This document shows positions 12,011 to 24,300 of a DNA stretch of 64,000 nucleotides, in pieces. Where the stretch lies: positions 62,001 through 126,000 of the forward strand of contig BSBK01006394.1 of assembly GCA_027943335.1 (NCBI GenBank). The letters run 5' to 3'. Source of the DNA: Chamaecyparis obtusa. Lineage: Eukaryota > Streptophyta > Pinopsida > Cupressales > Cupressaceae. The translations under genes were made by a program, and so were the position numbers. The stretch's first letter is position 1. Each line of letters starts with the position of its first letter. The notes under the pieces are model-generated. The model worked only from the letters and a program-made list of their open reading frames with translations. It did no database searches and was not told the origin of the DNA.

Positions 12011-12689
12011 TCTATTTCTCTATGTATACACATAATTATATATCTTTAAATTATATTTTCCATATTATTTAACTACTTTTCTTAATAAGAATTAGGTTAA
12101 TCTTTTCCTATCAAGAGATAATCTGATTAGGTGTAAATCTACCCCATTGTGAGATTTGTATTTATTTTGTGTGAGCTGCCATTTTATTATTAGTTCTTTT
12201 TGTTTCATCAAATATGGTAAATAATAAATGTTTGTTTGGATTGAAAGTCTTTCCTATTGATAGAATTGTGGTTTCAACTTTCCTCCCACCTGTGTGAGAA
12301 TTAATTCTTCAAGTATTAATCTCTATTAATTGTGGTCCATAGTAGTTCTCCATGAAGATATGTAGGGTTCACCTACCCATTGATTTATCTCTATTTCTAT
12401 GGTTGGCATATCATTTAGGACAAATTGATTAGAACTAGATGCTGGATTTGAAGTTGATTCTGCCATTTGTCCTTTATCTTTGCTAGAAGTGTAGGTATGA
12501 ATAACATCAATACCCTTATCATGGCATGACTCATCATATAATGTATCCCATTCCCACTCATTAGAATCTTCATCACTATGGGATTCTAATTACAATATTT
12601 GATCATAGAGTTTGTAATGGTGTTTTTGGGTGTACCCTTGTTCAAGATACCCTAATCCAGTCTTCTCCTTGATATCTCGCCATGTCATT

Positions 12690-13372
12690 TCTATAGGTTT
12701 AATGAGTCCATCTTTCATGCCCAAAGGTCCTTGGCCTTTGTACCCCATCTTTTGCATGATTTGAAATCCTTTCCCATATTGATGTGTGGGAATGGTTATA
12801 TTTTGAATGTGTTTAACATGTGCACTTGATTCTTCATCTTTGTATAACTAGTTTAGAATCTCATTGTCTTCTTCATCCATGGAGGATGATGTGCTTGCCC
12901 TCATAAAGTTGTCATTATATTTATGGGGCAGATTTGAGGGTCTTCCATAGGAATTAGGTGATAAGGGAAAGTCCATCATGGATAGGGAGTATTCACCTAC
13001 TCCTTTTTGCTTGATTTTGCACTACTCATCAAAATTCTTCATCATTTGGTCTATTTTCTGATAGTGGGCTTCTTTGGTATATACTTGGACAGCTTTGGTT
13101 TGCTCTTCTTTCAGTTTTTAAATAATATTATCCTCACTAACCTTCTCTTTTCCCTTAGTCGATGTAGCTAGGTTAGTGAGTTTTGGTAGGTCTTCAATAA
13201 CAACTTCCTTTTCTATCTTTTCCTTTCCCTTCAATAATGGGATGTCTTTAGAGCTTTGCTCTTGCTCCATTTGATTAGGTATAGACCCTTCTACATTGTG
13301 TGGGACTAGAGAGTCATTGATAGGTTTGATGTTGTTACAATATTGGAAGGGATTTAAGTCCCCACTTACCAT
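12690..13372 (-). pseudogene. Post-protease segment with G-patch-like motif
   Basis: After the protease the minus strand reads a charged, Lys/Glu-rich linker (NQMEQEQSSKDIPLLKGKEK), two stops, and near 12800-12720 the motif GKGFQIMQKMGYKGQGPLG followed by DGLIKPIEM. G-patch domains have the pattern G-x-G-x5-6-KMG-x4-G-x-LG and bind nucleic acid or helicases. Some retroviral proteases carry one at their C terminus. Placement just after a retrotransposon protease therefore makes sense. An acidic tail (ESHSDEDSEWEWD) follows. Confidence 0.65.
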
Positions 13373-13429
13373 TATTTCCTTCCCTAGATAAGGAAACTTT
13401 AAACATTGGTGATAAGTGGAAGGAACGGC

Positions 13430-13909
13430 CTACATTTCATGGATACATGGCCTTCCTAACAAGATATTGTAGGTCAACTTTAAATCTAACACTTGGCATA
13501 TGGTCTCCTTTTGCATAGGACCAACTCTTATGGGAAGTACTATGACTCCTTTTGAAGCTCTTTCTTCATCATCGTAGGCTTTAATAGTTATCTTTTTCTT
13601 AGGGTCAATAGCTTCCTCAAAAAATCCTAGGGCTTTCACTAGGCTAAGGGTACAATTGTTTAAGTCGGCTCCTCCATATATAAAGACTCTTTTTACCCTA
13701 TGCTTATGAATCAAGACTTCTATGTACAAAGGAAAGTTTTGAGGATGATTAAGTGACATGTCATCTTGCTTAGAAAATGATAAGCAATGGGGTACAATGA
13801 GGTGTCCCACCATATTTTGAAACTTGTCTACCTCAAAATTTAGAGGCACATTAGTCTCCAATAAGACTTTCTCTAAGATATCCTTATGAGTTGGTGATAA
13901 TTTGAGCAA
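13430..13909 (-). pseudogene. gypsy aspartic protease, catalytic Asp lost
   Basis: The open stretch of 159 codons has the usual plant gypsy protease layout. A leading helix region comes first, then the active-site strand RVFIYGGADLNNCTLSLVKA, and finally the flap-side motif NILLGRPCIHEM. In functional enzymes the first of these reads D-x/G-G-A/S. Here Asp is Tyr (a single G-to-T change in GAT), so it cannot cleave Gag-Pol. The family call rests on the second motif and the position after Gag. Confidence 0.8.
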
Positions 13910-14279
13910 CTCAAGAATAGAGATTTGAGCGGGAGTTCTTTGTAATTAATCAACCAAGTTATATTGTTTTGATGATGAAGTCGAAACTTGGTTTGATAGA
14001 ACAATTTTAGGAGCATTTGTAGGTAGAATGATTTTTGATGCTTGCCCCCTAGTGACCACATTTGATGACAATTCTCTTAATTTCTCCTTTACTACTATAA
14101 CATTTATGGTATTGTCCTCTTCCCTTAAAGTATTGATCGTGTTGTCATAGGTATGAGAAAAGTTCACTTTGTCATTACCTCTTTTCTGATTTTGGTTGGC
14201 ATTAGATGACTCACCCTTTTCATGATTCAAAAAGGGGTTCTTGAAGGCCGTATGATCCTCATTATTTTGAGGCCCTTCA

Positions 14280-15905
14280 ATTTTGATAGTTCCATCATCT
14301 ATTAAATCTTGCACTAATTGTTTCAACCTCATGCATTCATTGGTTTTATGACCTCTATTTCAATGATACTCACAATGATGAGAATCATTCCACCAATTGG
14401 GTTTTACTTGAGGTTCATAATCTATTTTAAATCAGGTAATGCGATGATCTTGTTAGCAACCAAGGTCCTTAATGCGTTCTCCAAGGGTTCACCTAAAAAG
14501 GTGAATTTTCTCTTGTTATAAGTGGAGTAAAAGGGTTTGGGCTTATTCCCATTAATATTATTATAAGGATTATTAGCATTGTTGTTCAGATTGTTGGAAT
14601 TGTTATTGGAATTATTGGAATTGTTGGAATTAAATGGACCCTTGTTCGATTGATTAACATTATTTGAAGAGTTAGCTCCACTTGATAAGTTAAAAGGGGT
14701 TACCTTCAAGTTGTGGGCTTCCACAACTCCATCATTCACAAGATTTTTGTTATTGTTCTTTAACCATAACTTCGGTTTATCATTGTGATTGTTGGCCCCT
14801 TGATTGTTAACATATTTAGATATATAATTTCTATTGTTGTTGTTGGTATTGGATTTATTGTCTTTAAATAATTTTATCTCTTCTCTCTTTACCAATACAT
14901 CTTCAATCTTGATCCCATTTTTGATAAGTTTTTCAAATGTTAGGGGACATTGGAGTTGTAATTGATAATTCATTTCCATAGTCAAATTTTTTGTAAAGAT
15001 TTTCATCTTCTCTTTCTCGGGGATAGTTCATGGATACCTTGCAAAAATGGTCCTCCACCTTTGTAGGAATCCTAAGAAGGATTCACCATCTTTCTATTTG
15101 GTATCAAACAATTTGAGCATTGTGATTTAATGCTCAATATTATAGGAATAGTGGGTTACAAACTTGGAGGCTAACTCCTCAAAAGTCTTTATTCCTTGGG
15201 GTAACTTTGAGAACCACTCCATGGTGGGACCTCCCAAGCTCCTAGGAAAGAGTGTGATTAAGTACGTATTGTTGTGCATGAACTCGATGCTTAAGGCACA
15301 AAAATCCCTTAGATGATCATGTGGGTCTATTTTACCCATATACTTATCATATTTAGGAAAAATAGTATTGAAAGGAAAGGGTGCAATAACTAAGCTTTTG
15401 TCGAATGGAAAAGGACACAAAGCTTCAATAGAAAAGGGCTTAGGTTCGCCCGCCTTTTTCATGGATTCAATTTGCTCTTGGAATGTTTTCAGTTTTCTAG
15501 TCATAGAATTCATGGGGTTATCTACTTCTTGATCCTTTTTAAGTTTCTCTATATCATATTCGTAGGGAAGCTTTACTCCCGCTTGGGCTAGGTTTAGAAA
15601 AAAATTGTCCCTATACCTATCTATCAATTTCTCCATAACTTCTAGTAATTCATGGTCTTGGGCTGCTCTCTCAACTCTTCCTTCAAGTGTTTCCTTAGGA
15701 GCTTGATTGGCATTATTGGTGTTATTGTTGTTTCATCCTTGGTGGTAGTCATGAAACATGGAGTTTCTATCCATTTCTCCAAGTCTTTCTTCAAATAAAT
15801 TTGGGAAAATATCCCCTTGATCTTGACCTTTAAAAAGACTTTGGTATTCAACTTCGTGGTCTTTGTTTGCAACACAAGTTCCATCTCCTTGTAAAGATAC
15901 CCCAA
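14280..15905 (-). pseudogene. gypsy Gag polyprotein remnant
   Basis: The central Gag domain is clear at 15127-15636: HDHLRDFCALSIEFMHNN, then LFPRSLGGPTMEWFSKLPQG and KTFEELASKFVTHY. This is the Retrotrans_gag signature of plant Ty3/gypsy elements. After a break, a second stretch (14422-15006) is dominated by an Asn-rich linker of about 60 residues. It is followed by CEYH-stop-NRGHKTNEC, a zinc-knuckle-like C/H motif interrupted by a stop. Gag forms the particle and binds RNA. Frame changes near 15640 and 15010 and the stop in the knuckle show that it is dead. The poly-Asn tract is a simple AAY-codon expansion. Confidence 0.85.
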
Positions 15906-17821
15906 GTTTGTGGGACCATGTGGAAACTGGCATCCAACAAGGATTTGATTCGAAATGGTCTTTGATTTGATAATTGTTGATTTTAATTGAAGAGATTAAA
16001 AATGTAAGATGAACTTTCAATGGATATCTCTTTCACTCGTTTTATGTATTTCAAACACAACAATCATGCATACACTTGTTTCTTTTTATCCACTACACAA
16101 TAAGTGTTTCATTTTGAAAGTACGTTATCATGGGTTTTGCATAAAAAGATACTTCAAGCACCTACCTAGCTCAAGATTTGGTTCATAAACATGGCTCTAA
16201 AAAGGTGGTCTTGCTAATTTATCAAGGATTTCATATGGATTCTATTTAAAATGGATCCTAAACTTTCATCCTCCAAGTATATTAAGAGGCTTCCCACCAT
16301 CAATATATCAGAGTTTTGTGCAATTCATGAGGACTACTCGAGGAAGTTTGAAAATTTAGTATCCTTTTGTCACACACCCCATTAAGGATGTATGTGTTTT
16401 GTTTTATAGTGGGTTGGATTCTCATGGAAAAAGAAAGTGTATCCCACTTTGGGTTGTCCCTCTCACCGACCCTTTTAAGGTAAATCTCAGGAGGCGAGCC
16501 CACTAATGATCTAGCATGTTCATGAAAAGCAAGGAAATAGAGTTAAGAACTAGTTTTTGGGAATTTGATTCACCAAAAGGTGAAGAGCATATCCCTAACT
16601 CTTTCTTAATTTCCCAAACACAATAGACAAGGTTCAATTACTAACCCACTAACTATAGAGAATTGAGTATTGCTACTCTCTTCTACAAACAAAGGGCTTT
16701 TGATTTTATGTGCTTGATTTCCTCAACCTCTCTTCTTAATTAAAAAGTTTAGCACTTTTGGCATTTTGATTCACTAAAAGAAGTGAAGAGCATAGGCCTA
16801 ATGTCAAACTTTTCAAACAAAGATAGGCTATTTTTTTTTAATTACTAGATTCTTAAAAGCACCAAATGCCACAATTTAAGGGAAAAATTCACTAGTTTGA
16901 GGCTTACCTTTCCTTGTAGCTAGCAAAGGCTAGGGGCATTTTTGAGTTATTTTCATGTTTTATATGCTTACCTTAGCAATTGCTGCTTTCCAATGTGCTT
17001 TTCCTCCAACAAGTTAGTCAACAAAACTAGCCAAAGTGAAGGAAACAAAATATAACTTGAAGAAGCAAAGATTGAATTGAATCTAAAGCCTTATTTGAAA
17101 ATTTTAAGAAAAACTTGATTTAAGGTGAGAAAATCCAATTTAGTGACACAAATTTAGTTTTCTATGCTTGTACAACTTTGAGATAATTTTCATAAACTTG
17201 ATTTTCTTGTTGTGAATCCTCAAGGACCAACCTGATATGTGCAATGTTCTCCTTCTTGATTTTCCTTGCTAAAGCCTTATCTTCTTGGTTGAATATGCTC
17301 TTTGGCTTTTCTACTTTTTTGTGATCAGATATCCTGTAGAGACATAAAAATAATTTTACCACAGTCAGATTACAAAAAATTGCAATTTACTCAAAAGCAT
17401 TATTGTAATGCTTAAAAGCACTATTTAACTATTTAAAAGCATTGTTAATTTGATTAGAAGTGTTATTTAAACTTTCAAAATCACAGCAACAAAGAGTAAA
17501 AGTGTTGCAGAATTAAGCAAAGGTGGTGAAAAGTAAGTAAAATCGACTAAAAAAAGTGAAAACATGCTCGGTAGTCAAGGAAAAAGTGTTGTGAGAATTT
17601 TAGATAGAGATCAGAAGCACTCGAAAGCACTGCTAATCGGTGTAAAGGCACACAACTTTATTGTGGAAGTGCCAAAATAGTGCTCAAAAGCATTGTTTAT
17701 CTTCTCAGGAGCATCGTTTGATTTGTCGAAAGCGCTATTTCACTGCAAAACCCGAAAGTTAAACATGCAAAAAATTTGACAAATATGAAAATTCTGAGAA
17801 ATTAGAAAAGTGAAGCATATT

Positions 17822-17839
17822 GCCCCACAGTGGGTGCCA
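17822..17839 (-). other. Primer binding site of the gypsy element
   Basis: The minus strand reads TGGCACCCACTGTGGGGC three bases inside the LTR. It resembles the TGGCGCCCACCGTGGGGC primer sites common in plant gypsy elements. Confidence 0.7.
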
Positions 17840-17842
17840 TTT

Positions 17843-18709
17843 TGTGTACAAGGAAATGTACCTTCATAAAATTAGTATTAAACAATAAATTAAATAGAAA
17901 CTAAATAAACCACAATTAGTACTCTACTTAGCAAATAAAGCACAATTAAGCATCGTATGGCTCTCTATCTAAGAGTGTTAATGTGAAGCTCTCAGCAAGC
18001 TACCATTAATGACAAAACCTAGAATGAGAAATGATTATGATAAAGTAAATGCTAACAATTAATTCAAATTCAAATGCTAAATTGCTCCTAAATTGCCTTT
18101 CTACCTATAATTCTCAAGAGGTTAGATGCACTTCTATGATGTGTGGTTATGAATTTGTATTGATTTTGGTCTTCCTTTTATAGATTTATATAAGGGTAGG
18201 GGGTGTAGTTGTGTTGATCATGATTAAGCTTGAGTTGAGTCTTTGGTTCCACCCTTTGAAGACAATTTAAATATTGTGTCCTCAAAGCTTGGGACAAGAA
18301 GACAAGATGAGTGGACATGATGATCTTTCACTTTGAGTGATTGAGATTGAATTTGGCTTGATCCATGTGAATGCCTTTCTCAAATCCTATTGGTTGATCG
18401 ATTTTCCTCCCCTTTTGGTTGTTGAGAGAAATTAAGATTTATTAATTGATTTAATTGAATTTATTTAGCCATGTACCCTTTGAATGGGTTGAATTTGATT
18501 TAATTCACACTATAAAATTAATAGAATTAATTGCACATTGATTTGATTTCACTTGATTAAAATACTCTTGATTTTGATTTATCTCAAATTAAGACTTGAT
18601 TTAAATTTTGATTGGCTAAATGTTTGATTTGATTCAATTGCTTTGATCTTGTCCTTGATTTGCTTTGATTTATTACTTAATTGTCTTTGTCCATTTTTAG
18701 GTGATTACA
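17843..18709 (-). repeat. gypsy 5' LTR (867 bp)
   Basis: The boundaries are TG at 17843 and CA at 18709 on the plus strand. The inner end lies three bases from the primer site, and the outer end interrupts a copia RNase H frame. It is AT-rich with GATTTGATTTGATT-like runs near 18500-18680. Only one copy is in the window. Confidence 0.7.
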
Positions 18710-19190
18710 GAAAGTAAACTTGAATCTACATGGATTCATAGAATCTGATTGGGTTGGAAGTGTAACTAATAGAAAAAGCACCTTAGGTTGTTGCTTTTGT
18801 TTGGGATCCACCATGATATCTTAGATGTGCAAAAAAAATCTTCAGTGGCTCAGAGTTCTACAGAGGCTAAATATAGAGTAGCCTCTATGGTAGCAAGAGA
18901 AGCAGTATGGCTCAGGAAACTGATTGTGCAATTATTCAGTGATCCTCTGAAGCCTACATTTATCCATTGTGATAATCAAAGTTGCATAAAAATTTATGTA
19001 AATATAGTATTTCATGATAGATCCAAGCATATAGAGATTCCTTATCATTATGTGAGAGACATGGTTGATAGGAATGCACGATTCAATTGGAATATATCAG
19101 TACAAGAGATCAAACAATAGACATACTCACCAAGCCTCTTGCCAAAATAAAAGTTGAACACTTTAGAAAAAGGTCTTGGTATAATTGAAT
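18710..19190 (+). pseudogene. Ty1/copia RNase H C-terminal fragment
   Basis: The plus strand reads a decayed TDSDW-type start (ESDWVGSVTNRKSTLG, near 18745), then SSVAQSSTEAKYRVASMVAR, EAVWLRKLI, and THCDNQSC-like FIHCDNQSCIKI. It ends with KHIEIPYHYVRDMV and a degraded TDILTKPLAK motif near 19120. This is the 3' end of copia Pol, where RNase H removes the RNA strand during reverse transcription. The first part of the polyprotein is missing because the gypsy LTR joins at 18709. There is a frame break near 18830 and a stop before the last motif. Confidence 0.9.
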
Positions 19191-19213
19191 TGTAATTTGT
19201 ATTGTAATTATAA

Positions 19214-19216
<3 letters not shown>

Positions 19217-19309
<93 letters not shown>
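19217..19309. repeat. (AT)n microsatellite, about 46 units
   Basis: An uninterrupted AT dinucleotide tract of about 93 bp lies between the copia RNase H end and its polypurine tract. Open frames of Tyr-Ile across it are artefacts. Confidence 0.97.
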
Positions 19310-19311
<2 letters not shown>

Positions 19312-19599
19312 ATGTTTAATGTGTAAACTTATTTTTTCATATGTGTATATGACCTTATGGAATCTACCCCCTGTGTTCATCTCTAAAAGGTGATGATCAT
19401 TTGGAAATAAACATTTGCATTTAGATGTTATAAGATGAAGATCTTGTAATATTGATATCATGCTGACTTGATATCATTCATGGATGTTCCATGATGTGTT
19501 ATAATGGATATTATGTGATGTAATGTTAGTGCACACACTATAGCTAGGATGTATAAGGAGAATATAATATTCTCAAGCATATCATCCTTTAAGTGTCAT

Positions 19600-19820
19600 G
19601 AGTTATGTGATACTTATCATCACGTGTTATGTGATGTTTGTCTTCATGAGATATGTGAGACTTCTTATCACGAGTTATGTGATGCTTACCATCACATGTT
19701 ATGTGATGTTTGTCTTCACGAGATATGCGAGACTTCTTATCATGAGTTATGTAATACTAATCATCACGTGTTATGTGATGTTTGTTTTCATGGGATATGT
19801 GAGAGTTCTTATCACAAGAA
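19600..19820. repeat. Higher-order minisatellite (24-bp monomer, 72-bp unit)
   Basis: Three 72-bp units start at 19600, 19672 and 19744. Each is made of three 24-bp monomers of the form GNGTTATGTGANNCTTNTCA. Because 24 and 72 are multiples of three, the plus strand stays open and would encode a Cys/His-rich repeat (ELCDTYHHVLCD, then VCLHEICETSYH). Adjacent monomers also form short inverted repeats such as CATCAC/GTGATG. It lies in the 3' untranslated part of the copia element, just before its polypurine tract. Confidence 0.9.
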
Positions 19821-20149
19821 ATGTGATATATATATGATCTTTATCTTCCCTAGCTAAGAGGGAGTGTTAATAAATATAGCTTTGATTAGATAACATAATA
19901 ATTATGATATATATAATAATATTATGTAGATAATAATAATAATAATATTATATACATATATATTAAAATATATTATCATTATTATTATATTCTTATATAT
20001 TAATAGTTACGATTGAATTAATATAATACTGATTCATCAAATGAATCGACCATGCACTATCAGGTGAGTATTACTAGATCAACAATGTTTATTATTGTTA
20101 ATACTGATTGAAGTCGACAACATGTAACTGTTGTTAAGAATAGTCATGC

Positions 20150-20191
20150 CTATGATAGACGTGACTCGTTGGGGATTCATGTCTATCATAG
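20150..20191. repeat. Inverted repeat in the copia LTR
   Basis: CTATGATAGAC at 20150-20160 is the exact reverse complement of GTCTATCATAG at 20181-20191. A few more paired bases extend inward. It lies upstream of the TATA-like site, in what would be the U3 part of the LTR, so it may be a protein-binding element; that is inference. Confidence 0.7.
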
Positions 20192-20367
20192 ACGTGGCCC
20201 TTCCTTCTTTGCACACAACAATATTTATAGTGATCGGTCTGTTTCATACCCACACCGAAATCAATTAGTGTGAAGTGTTTGGAACAAAGATCACCTTTAG
20301 AGAATAATCACACCAGAATCTAAATCCATACTTAGAGTTCTTAAATAATAACCGTAATATTAAAAGG

Positions 20368-20467
<100 letters not shown>

Positions 20468-20520
20468 GTATCATATATATAGTATATATATAAAAGTTTA
20501 ATTGAAATTTGAATAATAAG

Positions 20521-23500
20521 TTTGTTTAGATTTAACAGTATCAATTTTGAAAGTTTAGGACTTTAAATTTCTTAAACTTTGAGGTGTTCAAAAGTCATAA
20601 TTTCACTCTTCCTTGACTCATGTTAGCAAAATTCTTGACATGGACAACTTGGTTCTCAAATATATAGGAGAAACTTCAAGGTTTAAGAAGGCAAATTACA
20701 TGTCATTTCATATGGTGCCCATTTTATTCATACTTTACCACCAAAGTTGGAGATCTGTACTGAACCACGAGCAGTGAAATAATTATGAGGCTCATGTTTT
20801 TGTTTTCCTCTGGCTAGTGACATCGTTTGTTACTAAACGATGCCTTTGTTTGAGGTTGGGGATCATTAGGACTATATGTATCCTTCTCCAATAATATTAT
20901 TCACAACAACAAGTGCAATTTCCATATGCAAGTACAATGAATTCGCAGTGGGTGATAGCAGTGTGTCCATAACAATAAGAGACTGGAGTTTAATGCCTAA
21001 TTCAATGGCATTAACCGCAATACCCTATTTTCATATCACAAAGACCCGATAGTAGATTTGTCTCACCATGTCTCTGTTGTACTAGCCTTAGTTATCATGA
21101 AGATGACAACCAAGAAAGATGGAAAATGCATTTGGTTGCAGATGAATGAAATTATGGTGATTGGTAGAGGTGATTTCAAAGAAATTAAAATAAGGCATTC
21201 AATTTAAAATGTTTTGGCCCATATATGTATATGTTTGACATCACCAGCTATGAAGTAATAAATCTAGATCAAACCATGAAAGACACGGAGATCATATAGA
21301 CCTTCACACAATATAAATATCTTTAGACACAGTCATTAGTTTTCCAATCGCTTCTGTAAGATTATAGAAAACTAGGATTTAAGAAACATATCTGAAAATT
21401 AGGGAGATCCAACGATGGAGTAACAAGTTACACCTCCTGCATGGAGACCCAATTTTGTTGTCACGAAAACACTAATTTTGATGGGCATTCAATTTTAGTG
21501 GAATAGATATAAGTGTCACTAAATATGGAAAAAGGATAATGCCAAATTATGTAATGGCTTGCTAAATAGTGGGGTACCATTGACTGTTGATTCTATTGTG
21601 AAATATGTGCAACTTGCAAATAAGTTATTTGCTAAGACATTTGGCATTTTCTAGAAATGACATCTGACAACCATTTTCTATGTAAAAAATTTTATTCTCA
21701 AACTATCTGAGGGTGCCAGGAATTTATTTAAAGATAAAACATGATTTCCACACCCATGGAAAGGGGGAAAAGAGAAAAGAGGGAGATTATTTTGGTAATC
21801 AAGGATTTATTTTCAAGAATCAGTTATAGGAACAGGAAGATGGTTAAGAGACATTATTTAATGGTAAAAGATTTTGTAAAAAGTGTCCCGCTTCTTTTTT
21901 TTCTGGATTCTATGCACCATAGGGGAGGGGGAACATTTTCTATAATTTTGATTTGAAGAGGGGGCAATTTTTTCAAGGAAAATATTGTAATAGCAATCAA
22001 TAGTCTTCTGTTTAGAGGTCACATAATGTATTATTTTATCTTTGAATGGAGTAATACAAATAGCTTTTAAAGTTGATTCTTGAATAATTTGTGAATCTTT
22101 GTATTCATGTTGCAGTGGGTATTTCCTTTGTGAATGATCCTATTGTTACAGGAATCAATTCTGAATGTTAAGTCTGCGAGGATAAGAAGATATACTCTTT
22201 GTTGTTATTTGGGATTAATTGGTGAATTGTTGTCTAATGGAAACTTTATTTTCCTTTAGATTTTATCTTCTTAAAATTTCACTTACCATACGCTTTCAAA
22301 TCATTTTGATGTTTGAATAGTGGCCTTTCATTTTCTTTCCGGTTAAAAGCATATCTACATATTTGTGTCCATTGCAAATCTTCTAGGGAGATGTACCTCT
22401 TAAAAATTCAGAGGGAAGTGATTACCAAACTAGACTAGTTTATTTGTCGACACTATCTTAAATGATTCTTCTGAAATACCATATTTTATGCTTATAATTT
22501 CTTCTTCCAATCCTTTTGCTCATACACAGAGAGATTTGGCATGGTTTAATACTTTATTGGTTTTCTTTGTGGAATTATTAAAAAATAAATAAAATGTGTC
22601 ATGTTTCCTCTTTTATGGTTGTCTATTTTTCCTAATGCAACGACATTGCTTGTGGGTGCTTGTTAGTTAATGAAGAATATCGTAGCTTTAGCAAAAACCT
22701 ACAATTCTTAGTTTTTTCAATTGTTGAGTTAATTACAGATTTTAGAAATGTTTTAGATTTCATGGTAGTTTTTGAGGTTTCCAGTACCTCATTGTATCTT
22801 TTCTCTTCTAAAAACAATCTTCAATTGAAAGTATTAATTCGTTCTGAATAGATACTTGTGGTTGCCTGACAAATTATTTTTAAGTGTAAACTCTGCTTAA
22901 ACTATTGTTAGTTGTGTTTGTTAAATTCAAGTAAGATAGGCTAAACTGATTAAGCAATTCTTTTCCAATGTACTCCAATGTCTTTCTGGTAAATTGTTCA
23001 GTTATTCAGTTACATCTATAAGATAATGCTTTAATTCATGACTGGATAACATAATAATTTTTTAAATATATTTCAATACGCTTTGGAAAGGTCATAAACT
23101 TCTTACTTATGTTCTTGGAAGACATTTGTATGGAAAAAGGCATTTTTCTTTTTCTTTTTTTTGAAAAGATGTTCTTTTCTTATTTGATAAGAGAAAGATG
23201 TTATGAGTCAAAAGGGTGTTGAATGTGGGATAAACAAAGAATGGTAGAAATTTTATTTTCATTCTACTTGCCAATAGAAATCAAGTACTTTTATGCTTTG
23301 GTCAAAGCTATGAATACATATGTTTTCGTAAATGTGTTAGTTTGTGTTTCATCTCTCTATCACGTCTGTGATTAGTTCTACTTAGGCATATGGGTAAGTA
23401 GATAGTTTCATAGTTGCACTAGATTCCTTTCGATCCTCCAGTTCCAGGTTGCTAAGCTTCTCAGATAGGGTTGGTGTGCTCTCATATTAGGATGAGCCTC

Positions 23501-23700
23501 AAAGGAGCTAACCACTCCATGGTTGGGTGGAAAAAGCACCTAAGCCACACTCCCGTCTCAAGATTTGAAGATGGAGAAGAGTCTGATGGCTTAGGAGACA
23601 GGGTTATGCAAATGGATGGATGTTCGATGGCATAATGGTTTCATGATTCTTTTTACCTTCATGGTCTTGTTCTTAATGTATATACATGATGTATGATGTA
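20521..23700. other. No gene recognised
   Basis: This stretch is AT-rich with short open frames only. A perfect 8-bp hairpin, CATCGTTT...AAACGATG, lies at 20821-20842. I found no protein motif or repeat that I can name. Confidence 0.5.
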
Positions 23701-23714
23701 ATTTTATGATGTAT

Positions 23715-24300
23715 CAAGTCTTGTAAGATTTGCAATGGTGGGAGGAAGCTTACCTTGGACAAAGCATTCTAAGAGATCTGAGCAAGGTCCATAACAAACT
23801 CTTTCCTAGAAGAGCTCATTTATGCAACGAAATACTACACTACCCACATAACCCAGACAAAGTCTCACAAATCAATATTTGAATGATGGAAAGAGGATAA
23901 CACCCAGCAAAGCCACTTTGTAGCAAGTTGCAACATGCTAGCGACCCCGACTTCCATTGACGTGAAAAATAGTCAAGTCCAGTGATTTATGGTGATTGCA
24001 TGGAAATTACATAGATAGAGATTAAGACAACACAAACCATTGCAAGTTGTGTTGGATCTTCCTCTATGAAGGGCGTCGTTGAGTAGAGTTCACATTGGGC
24101 ATTAGTCTTGTTCAAAGATGACAAGTGAGTGAAAACCTAGTTAAAACTTCAAACAAATGATGGGTAGCGAGGATAAGAAACATTATCCAATATACTTTTA
24201 TTAAATTTCTATGCAAAGAATTGTATAGCATTTAAATTTCAGTCCATAGCCGGGTCTTTTGGGTAAGGGGCTTCTTAGTCAATTTTGTTTGTATATTCAA
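23715..24300 (-). pseudogene. Internally deleted copy of the RLP locus
   Basis: The first 65 bases (23717-23780) match the RLP coding DNA near 8361-8425 almost exactly, sharing GTAAGATTTGCAATGGTGGG and AGGAAGCTTACCTTGGACA. The sequence then jumps to a diverged match of the RLP 5' flank. GCGACCCCGACTTCCATTGA near 23940 corresponds to about 9680. AGCCGGGTCTT near 24247 corresponds to about 10012. So the N-terminal half of the gene has been deleted between an LRR and the upstream region. It is a relic of a second RLP copy on the same strand. Confidence 0.75.

Larger units (their letters stand above)
12380..18709 (-). mobile_element. Partial Ty3/gypsy element (5' LTR, Gag, protease, G-patch-like)
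   Basis: On the minus strand from 18709, the order is an 867-bp LTR, a primer site, a leader of about 1.8 kb (17820-16020), Gag, protease and a G-patch-like segment. Similarity to element sequence fades near 12380. Reverse transcriptase, RNase H, integrase and the 3' LTR are absent. The LTR outer end at 18709 joins the middle of a copia RNase H reading frame, so this element inserted into an older plus-strand copia copy. The leader contains many spaced AAAAGCAYT-like words between about 17390 and 17740. Whether it was a non-autonomous family or was cut later cannot be told from one copy. Confidence 0.8.

Noticed and set aside
19048..19461. Minus-strand 137-codon ORF with Tyr-Ile runs
   Set aside because: It is produced by the (AT)n tract, antisense to a copia RNase H.
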